NCBI GenBank assembly: GCA_002887195.1
Contig: PJAB01001354.1
Location: 1 to 15,109, forward strand
From: Chrysochromulina parva
Taxonomy: Eukaryota; Haptophyta; Prymnesiales; Chrysochromulinaceae
Direction: 5' to 3'
DNA: 15,109 nucleotides
Below, one piece after another: positions 7,002 to 13,657 of this stretch. The translations under genes and the position numbers were made by a program. The first letter of the stretch is position 1. Each line of letters opens with the position of its first letter. Under the pieces are notes generated by a model that saw only the letters and a program-made list of their open reading frames with translations, was not told where the DNA came from and did not search any database.

Positions 7002-10000
7002 ATGGAACCCAATGCGCCCGCGCTTGAGACGGGCCGGCTCCGTCACCTCCGCAGGCTCAGTCACCTCAGAACAAACGCTGCAGCACCACCTACAATAGTC
7101 ATCGTCACCCAGTGTTCGTTCGACAGGCTCCCGGCCCTTGAGCGTCTTGCCCGTGCTTGGGATGGCGTGACGGTCTGTGCGCTGCTTCTCGAGGATCGAG
7201 TCGCTGGTGCTGTCGATTCCGATGTGAGCAAGATGTTCTCCGCAGCGCGCAAAACACACGCAGCATTTCAGACGCGCTTGCTGCTCGATGTATACCGCCG
7301 CTCTCCTGCAGACGCGGCAAAGCCCTATCCCATTAATGCACTACGAAATGCAGCTCTGTCAGCCGCGGCCACAATTCGCGTGCCGCTCGTGCTCATCCTC
7401 GATGTCGATTGCGTGCCAAGCGAGGGTGCACTCGCAGCGCTCGTTGGCGATCCCAGTCGCGCCGCCGCTCTCCTTCGCCTTTGCTGCGACGACGCCGACG
7501 CACTCGTCCTCCCTTGCGTCGAGATGGTTTCGAATCTGTCGCCCGAGCCGCTATCCGCACCGCTCGCGGAGGTCAAGGCGGCGTTGCGCGACGGCCGGGC
7601 GCAGCCCTTCATGAACGAGCGCTGGCCATGCGGCCACCACGCTACCGACTTCGATCGATGGGCAGCGAGCAGCGCAGCCCATCATCGCCCATTCCTCGCG
7701 CTCGCCTATGAAGAGTTCTTTGAACCTTACGTGATCGTCGCTCTGAGTGTGTGCCCGCGCTTCGATGAGGGGCTGAGCGGGTACGGGCGCAACAAGGCAC
7801 TCCACACGCTCCATCTCCACCGGTGCGGCGCTCGCTTTTGGGCCTCCGCGGCCGCGTGCGTGGTACACTGGCCGCACGCGCCCTCTCGGGACTTCGAGGC
7901 GGCGCTTGGCAAGGCACTCGGCAAGGCGCTCGGCAAGGCGCTCGACAGTGACGCTGGAGGCGGCGGCGGCGAGGGCGAGGGCGAGGGCGAGTATGAGCGA
8001 GAGAGAGGCAGGCAGCACTTGCTGGCAGCGAAGCGACGGTATGTAGCTGTCGCGCGGGAGCTCACGCATCAATGTTCTGCCCTCGTCCCCATGCCGAGCC
8101 AGATTAGGCAAGTCCCCATGCCGAATATGGGTTGCCAAATATGGCTCGGCGAGAGCACACGTCAGGCCGCTGCGTCAGGCCGCTGCTGCCGTTGGGCGGA
8201 GGGTACGCCGCCAGAGGCCCTCGCCGCTGCCCGCGTGGCGATGGATCTACAGGGGAGTCTCATGCACAAAGACAAGGAGTCGCAGGACGCCATGTTGGCT
8301 GAGTCGCAGCACATGAGGCTCGTTCACCTATGTTCACGCTGGCTCAAGTATGCTGCACCGGTAGCGAGGTGCACTCCGCTCTATCCGATGCCCGCGGCGG
8401 CACGCACCCCAAGCACACCGCTCGGGAACGGAACTTGCCTACTCGGGATCGACGACGAGTCGGCGGTGTGGCTGGTAACCCATCTGTCTGCTGATCGGCT
8501 TGATCGGCTCAGTGCACTGCTCGTCTCATGGCCGGGCTGCGCGGTGGCCTCAATCTGGGTGGGACGAGATCGGCGCGCCGCCGCCGCCGTACGTGCGTTT
8601 GCCACCACTCTCCGGGCCCAACGGATGCGGCCGTGCCGGCTTATCCTTGTGAGTGGCCCACCGCCCACCTGGTACCCTGAGGGCCCCATGTCGGCGAGTC
8701 TCTTGTGCCGCCCGTCGCCGAGCACCTATCCGGCGAATCTGATGCGGCGTGTCGCACTCGAGCACACGCCCGATGCAGCGCTCGCGCTTCTGCTTGACGT
8801 GGATGCGCGTCCGCCCCTGGCGCTCGGGATGGCGCTGGAAGGCGGAGACGATGAGCATCCACGGCAGCAGTCGCAGCAGCCGCCGCAGCCGCAGCAGCCG
8901 CCGCAGCCGCCGCAGCCCCAGCCCCAGCAGCATCCGCAGCATCCGCAGCAGCCGCCACCGTCATCACCGTCACCACAGCGAGCGTCATCACCGCCGTCAT
9001 CACCGCCACCGCCGTCATCACCGCCACCGCCGTCATCACCGCCACCGCCATCATCACCGCCACCGCCGTCATCACCGTTACCGCCGTCATCACCGCCACC
9101 GCCGTCATCACCGCTGTCATCGCAGCAAGTCCTGCCACCGCAGCGACTGCCGCCACCATTAGCAGCGCCGCTACCAGCAGCGCAGCCACCGACATGGCGC
9201 ACGGCGCTGCGCGCTCTTGTTCACAGGACGTGCCGTGATCGCGGACGTTTCCTTGTCCTACCGGCGCTTGAGCTAGTGCCCGAGCTGCTCGGCGCTCAAG
9301 TGAGCATCAGCGCCGCTGCTCTGCTGGAGCCTTCGAGCGCATCCGCCGCCCAGGCCGCGCTGAACCGACACGCCGAGCTGCTGCGTGGCTTCCACAGGTA
9401 CGCTGATTGCCACTGATGACCTGACTTGCATGCCAGTGCTCACCACAGCGCTCCCGGGATCGGCTTCCACAGCACGTCTTGCCCGGATGGCCACGCGCCG
9501 TCCCGAACGGCCGAGTGGCTCGACGATGTGCTTCGTCACTCGCACGAAGAAGTCTCAGCCGTCGATGTGGAGTACGCGCGCGGTTACGAACCCTACGGGC
9601 TCGTTGAGGCGAGACGGCTCAAGGCGCCGGGCTGCGCGCCGGACGAGCGTTTCATCGGCTGGCATCGCGACCGTGTCGAGTGGTTCTTGCGTCTCGCGAG
9701 TCGACGCGCCGTGTTAGGCTTCAGTGTCCTCCGCTCACCCGTCGGCTTCGTGCTCGATTGGCAGCCGCATGCACCGACGGCCCAGCGCGCCGCCTCGCGC
9801 CTCGACCCGTTGTACGTGGCTGCTATGGAGGGGCTTTACCAGCGCGCTCTGCGCGCACTGCGCGCGTCGGCCGAAGACCACACCTACCAGCAGGCGGCGA
9901 CAGAGGAGGCGGGTGCTGTCTCGGCGGCGGTCCAGCTCCCCGAGAGCATGAGGGGAGAGTGGGCGATCGGGGGTGCGTGCGGCGACGTGGCAAGCGAGGG

Positions 10001-13000
10001 CGCGGCGCTGGCGATGTTGCTCGAGCGCTGTGGTGAGCACTTGCATGCAAGGCAGGTCATCAGTGGCGCGGCGCTGGCGATGTTGCTCGAGCGCGAGGGC
10101 GACGCGGTGGCCGAATGGTCACGAAGCTTTGGGGGAGATGCAGCGGAGGTGCAGCGGAGATGCAGTGGAGATGCCGCGGAGGGCGATGTGGACGCAGACG
10201 AGGATCGCGTCGACGAGGCTCGCTCGACGATCCTTGAAACGGTCAGCACAAAGGAACTTCACGCACGCGAGATCGCTTCGGGATGCTCGGTACGGCGCTC
10301 GGTCTGGGACGCCGATGCCACGTGGCGCGTGGACGGATGCCGTCGCAGCCTCGCCAACGTGAGCCGCGAGGGCACTGGGCGCGCGAGCACCGCTCGTGTG
10401 AGTCTGCATGCGGGCATCGGCCCTCCTTCGCACGCGAGCAAGCGTGGTGCCTACCCGTCCGGCGTGGCGATCAATGCAGGCCCCATCTCGCGCGACGGCG
10501 CGGCCGGCGGCCTAGCCGTAGCCTTCGAGGTTTGCTTTGATGAGGGCTTCGAGTGGGGTGGCGGTGGTGGCGTGCTGCCGGGCGTCTATTGCGAGCCTGC
10601 CGGGCCGTCAGGCGTCGGGCTCGATTGTCGTTTCAAATGGGACCCGAGCGGTGGGCTGAGCTTCAAGGCGGAGCTCGTCTCGAGCACGCGCCGCTGGCCT
10701 CTGCGACTAGCCCTCCACCTCGAGCGACGCTCACACCAGCTGCTACGGGGCGCGTGGCACCGGCTGAGCGTGGCTGTGTGCCCGCGGGACGGCTCCATTG
10801 GCGCCTGGGCAGACGACGTGTGCCTCCACCGTTCAGGTGGACCGAACTCGGTGCGCTTTGGCGGCGGCGTCGCGGGGCTTCGGCTGTGCGTGTTTCGGCG
10901 CTGCCCGTGTGAGGAGGCGACGCATGCCACCGTGACGCTCCGCAGCCTGCGACTGCACAGCGCCAGCGGCTCCAAGGCTTGCGTTCTCGCGGCAGCTCGA
11001 GTGAGCGATTCCGCATCTCGGTCGGACCTCGCGGCTGCTCGAGTGAGCGATTCCGCGGTCACTCCAGTTGATGACGTGGATCATCTGATCGCGACTGAGC
11101 TGACCATTATCTTCGCGCCGAAGGAGTGGCAGAGCACTGGGCCTGCCGCGCTGCGCGAGCTCGTGGGAACATCTCCTCGACCTCGTCGCCTCGTCGTGGC
11201 CATCGCCCCGCCCCTCTCGGAGGCCACCGCCACGGCGCTCCGAGCCATCGCCGCCATTGCGTGGCGCCTCACGCCAACCGACGTCCGCGTGGTCGACGAG
11301 CCTCGAAGCTTTCGGAACGCGTACGAGCTGCGCAATGAGCTGGCGGCCGTCTACGCGAGCGACACCAAGTACGTGCTCCATCTGAATAACGACGTGGTCG
11401 CTTGTGCGCCACCGCCGGCGGCACGGTACCACTGGCTTCGTGAGCTCGTGAGAAGCGCCGAGCGCTCACCCGAGGCCTGGGCGGTGCAGCCGATCTTGAT
11501 CGAACGCACACCGCATGCTCCGATGCACCTCCACGCATGGTGGGCCTCGGTGACTCGGAGCCCTCGAGCAATCAAGACCACCGCCTCCGAGGCGGACACA
11601 GTCATCAGCGGTCATCAGGACGTTGAGCCGGCCGCGCGTCATCAGCGGTCATCAGCGGTCATCCGTGGTCAGTGCCTGACGACGGCTGATGATGGGGCTG
11701 ATGGCAAGCAGGCCACGCAGTCGGTGCTTCACGCACGGTTTGACGCGATGGCGTGCTCGCTTCCCATCTCGGCGATACCGGAGCACCTGAGCGGCCGATC
11801 TCCTGCCTTTTTGGAGGATCATTGCATCCTCGCGCGCACCGCACACTTCCCACCGTGCACTCCCCTCTTCGAGCCGCAGAGCTGCTTCCGGCGTGAATAC
11901 TTCGCGCTCGCGTGGAGCATTCGCCGGCGCGGTGGCGACGTGGGCCTCGCCGCAGCCTCCGTCGTCATTTACGACCGGCTTGAGTATGTGCCGCCTTCGT
12001 CGGGTTTGGGGGATGACGTGGCGGCGCCCCACGTCCGTGACGGCGCGCGTTCGGTGGTGCCGTGTGACGATCTCTTTGGCTTCGTCGGTCGACGTCATGA
12101 CGAAATCTCGCACCGCTCGGTCCGTCACCTGAATGCTACATGGGCATGCGCCTACGCAACCGACACGTGGCATGAGGCCCAGCGCGACCACACCCTTGGT
12201 GGGCTGCAGCTCAGCGCTGCGGACCAAGCGGCGCTGCTCAACGAGCCCGTGGCGCGGGCACGGCTCCTCTTGTGCTCTCTACTCCTTATGGGCTTTGACC
12301 GGTTTGCATGGCAGGCAGGCGACGTGCACACGAGGAGCCGCAGTGAAGGAGCCCAAGGGGGTCGCTTTCCCCCCACGGATTCAGAGCCTGCATCCGCTCC
12401 ACTTAATGCGCTCGAGGCGCTCCGGGCAATGCCCGAGGCGGCGAGCGGCGGCCGCGCGTGCTGCGTTGTCAGCTTCTGGCGAGCCTCCGAGCGAGCGCTC
12501 GATATGGCGCTCGATGCGGCTGCCGGCGTGCAGCCGGGAGCTCTTGCGACCGTTGGCGTCGTCCCGAGCACGGATCCTCTCGAGGGGCTCGTGCCCTGGG
12601 TGGCGCCGTCTTGGGCGCCAACGGCACCCGCCACGGCTCAAGACGACGCCGATGGAGGTACACAAGGCAACGACCATGAATTGATTTGTCTAGGAGAGCT
12701 CCCGCCGTGGGCAGTGATACGGTTTCGTCCAATAGCCATGATGGCAGGCACCGATGGCGTGTGGCTGTGGGTTCGGTGGCCACGAGTAGCGAACAGCGGC
12801 ACGGCTGAATCGACCCGAGCACGGGCGCAGCAAGCGGCGAGGCGGCTCGCATCCTCAATGGGCGGCCCGCGCGCCGAGGCGGCAACTGGAGCTGTTTCGA
12901 GCCTCGACCTTGGCTGCGACATAGACTATTGGAGCTACCGTCCGCTCACGCTTGAAGAGCTCGAGGCAGAGGCAGAGCAAGCGGAGTTGTGGCAACGGCA

Positions 13001-13133
13001 TTTATCTAACCCTGCACAGTTGGAGCCTTCCCTTAATGACACAGGAACACCGAACAAGAGGGCGGCACACTCATCAGCTCCGAGGAGCCGTTGGCTGTGG
13101 AGCGCACGCACGGTTCGCGTGTTCGGTCGTTAA
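7002..13133 (+). CDS. Giant multidomain glycosyltransferase: GT49-GT49-PL14-like-GT-A
   Basis: Two exons (7002-9397, 9473-13133) encode about 2018 aa. Domain 1 (~30-305) is LARGE/B4GAT1-type (GT49): YPINALRN near 109, DVD metal motif at 134-136, YEEFFEPYVIV near 236, and a closing HWPHAPS. Domain 2 (~485 onward) repeats the pattern: VTHLSADRLDRL, YPANLMRR near 576, DVD near 599, then across the intron PDGHAPS, YEPYGLVEARRL and WQPHAPT. A Pro/Gln insert splits it. The next domain (about 10306-10970) resembles polysaccharide lyase family 14: FEVCFDEGFEWGGGG, LPGVY, GAWHRLSV, GSIGAWADD. The last (about 11085-12150) looks like another GT-A fold, with AYELRNELAA, YVLHLNNDVV and FLEDHCILARTAHFP. 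GT49 enzymes add glucuronic acid or related sugars. The role here is probably synthesis of a complex polysaccharide in the Golgi, yet no signal peptide or anchor is visible, so an upstream exon is possible. GT49 calls are firm, PL14 moderate, the third GT weaker. Confidence 0.8.
7907..7990 (+). repeat. 12-bp tandem repeats and Gly/Glu microsatellite in linker
   Basis: Near-identical 12-bp units (ggcaaggcgctc) at about 7907-7942 encode LGKALGKALGKAL. A ggcgag run at about 7968-7990 encodes GEGEGEGE. They are inserted close after the HWPHAPS end of GT49 domain 1, before its last helix resumes (LLAAKRRYVAVARELTHQ). Confidence 0.85.
8085..8150. repeat. Coding hairpin with embedded 13-bp direct repeat
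   Basis: The arms 8093-8111 and 8132-8150 are reverse complements at 17 of 19 positions. An inner stem CCCAT (8115-8119)/ATGGG (8127-8131) leaves a 7-nt loop. The 13-mer gtccccatgccga occurs at 8085-8097 and again at 8112-8124, 27 bp apart (in frame). It lies in the linker between the two GT49 domains and encodes VPMPSQIRQVPMPN and following residues. It could be a small MITE-like insertion or a folded duplication. Confidence 0.8.
8855..9190 (+). repeat. Gln/Pro and SSPPPP microsatellite inside GT49 domain 2
   Basis: CAG/CCG-rich sequence encodes a Gln/Pro run. Then 18-bp units (tcatcaccgccaccgccg and variants, about 8990-9115) encode SSPPPP several times. The tract adds roughly 110 residues between the DVD motif of GT49 domain 2 (8796-8804) and the resumption of the fold at TWRTALRALVHRTC (from 9193). 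It is in frame and uninterrupted by stops. Confidence 0.9.
9398..9472 (+). other. Predicted 75-nt intron (introner-like)
   Basis: The frame before and after is the same (75 = 25 codons), but TGATGA at 9414-9419 stops it. The donor GTACGC at 9398 and the acceptor CAG ending at 9472 excise the block. The joined protein GFHSTSCPDGHAPS then aligns without gaps to PFMNERWPCGHHAT of domain 1. The 11-mer ggcttccacag ends the upstream exon (9387-9397) and also ends the intron (9462-9472). The acceptor AG therefore belongs to the duplicated target. CTCAC at 9439-9443 is a possible branch site. An alternative acceptor at 9448 (51 nt) also keeps frame but leaves eight extra residues. Confidence 0.75.
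9409..9453 (-). mobile_element. 45-bp introner-like element, copy 1 (in intron)
   Basis: The reverse complement of 9409-9453 matches 10023-10067 at 43 of 45 positions. The core is cttgcatgcc, flanked by ggtgagcac-type sequence (as gtgctcacc here) and the gtcatcagtggc end (as gccactgatgac). It lies wholly inside the predicted intron. It has no coding capacity of its own and no obvious terminal inverted repeats. Confidence 0.7.
9999..10094. repeat. 30-bp direct repeat bracketing element copy 2
   Basis: Positions 9999-10028 and 10065-10094 are identical over 30 bp (66 bp apart, in frame). Both encode GAALAMLLER. The 36 bases between them are the body of the inserted element. The element's first six bases overlap the end of the left copy. 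Confidence 0.92.
10023..10067 (+). mobile_element. 45-bp introner-like element, copy 2 (inverted, in coding sequence)
   Basis: This is the inverted counterpart of the copy in the intron (43/45 identical). It reads gagcgctgtggtgagcact, a mismatch, gcatgcaag, a mismatch, then caggtcatcagtggc. It includes a good splice donor (GTGAGC at 10033). No downstream AG that I can see both gives a usual intron length and keeps frame, so it is probably translated (CGEHLHARQVIS) as part of a linker. Confidence 0.7.
10137..10180 (+). repeat. 11-bp tandem repeat x4 in coding sequence
   Basis: The units gatgcagcgga, ggtgcagcgga, gatgcagtgga and gatgccgcgga follow without gap. The period is not a multiple of three, so each copy is read in a different phase. 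It sits in the linker before the PL14-like domain. Confidence 0.88.
10986..11056 (+). repeat. 29-bp direct repeat, 42 bp apart, in coding sequence
   Basis: Positions 10986-11014 and 11028-11056 differ at one base (10994/11036). Both encode LAAARVSDSA. The copies lie in the linker between the PL14-like and the third glycosyltransferase-like domain. Each contains GTGAGC. Confidence 0.9.
11601..11704 (+). repeat. 10-bp gtcatcagcg repeats with inverted counterpart
   Basis: gtcatcagcg or close variants start at 11601, 11611, 11639, 11649 and 11659. The complementary sense (gctgatgat, gctgatggc) occurs at about 11685-11705. The block lies inside the third glycosyltransferase-like domain, between WWASVTRSPRAIK and VLHARFDAMACSL. 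It looks like an insertion there. Confidence 0.8.
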
Positions 13134-13657
13134 ACGAGCTGTGCGAGATCCAGTGCGCGATTCCAGTGCGAGAATCCAGACCTAGATAGTACTCCTGTGG
13201 CCGCGGACGGACATCACAGGGAAAAGCGTCCCGTTGAAAGTGACCCCCCCTGTACGATCAGGCTGCGCATAGTCGATAGTGCGTTTATGCATAGTCGATA
13301 GTGCGTTTTATTAGTGCTATTTGAGTCCATCGGGATCCGCCGGCGCCGCTGGTCGCGGTTTTTCAGCCGAATGAGATGCTAGATTCATGGACGCTCGCGG
13401 TCGCGCACATCCGCCGAACCCGCGGCACGGCCGGTGGCTGTCGGGCAGCCACGCAAAGGATGGCGCCGCGTCGCTCGCGGGCCAAGTGTGCGGGACGCAT
13501 GGCATGAAATTCCTGGACAATAATTCGGTACTTTCTGAACACATTTTTTTACGAGACACAACGAGATCCCACGTCTCGGGTTCGTCAGTCTTTTGGTGCC
13601 TCTTCGGACGTCTGGAGCTTTTGCATCCAGAGCGTAGTACTCAGCCGAGTTCGCGCA
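13134..13657. other. Intergenic region between glycosyltransferase and membrane-protein genes
   Basis: These 524 bases hold the 3' end of the glycosyltransferase gene and the promoter and leader of the next gene, both on the plus strand. Contents: a doubled gattccagtgcgaga-like motif near 13150-13178, the 22-bp tandem repeat at 13267-13308, and an AT-rich patch with a T run at 13515-13552. A short open frame beginning at 13387 overlaps the next gene in another frame and shows no recognisable content. Confidence 0.55.
13267..13308. repeat. 22-bp tandem duplication
   Basis: gcatagtcgatagtgcgttt is present at 13267-13286 and 13289-13308, a period of 22 bp, in the spacer downstream of the glycosyltransferase stop codon. 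Confidence 0.9.

Larger units (their letters stand above)
9387..9472. repeat. 11-bp direct repeat bracketing the intron
   Basis: ggcttccacag is present at 9387-9397 and 9462-9472, exactly 75 bp apart. The match does not extend on either side. Between the copies lie 64 unique bases. Confidence 0.9.

Noticed and set aside
8641..9202. Gly/Asp-rich or Val/Ala-rich open frames opposite the Pro/Gln tract
   Set aside because: They are mirror readings of a microsatellite, with no sequence features beyond the repeat.
9426..13133. A separate gene starting near 9426
   Set aside because: The frame opens with TTG, not ATG, and its first residues complete the GT49 domain begun upstream in the same frame. 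A 75-nt intron explains the break better.
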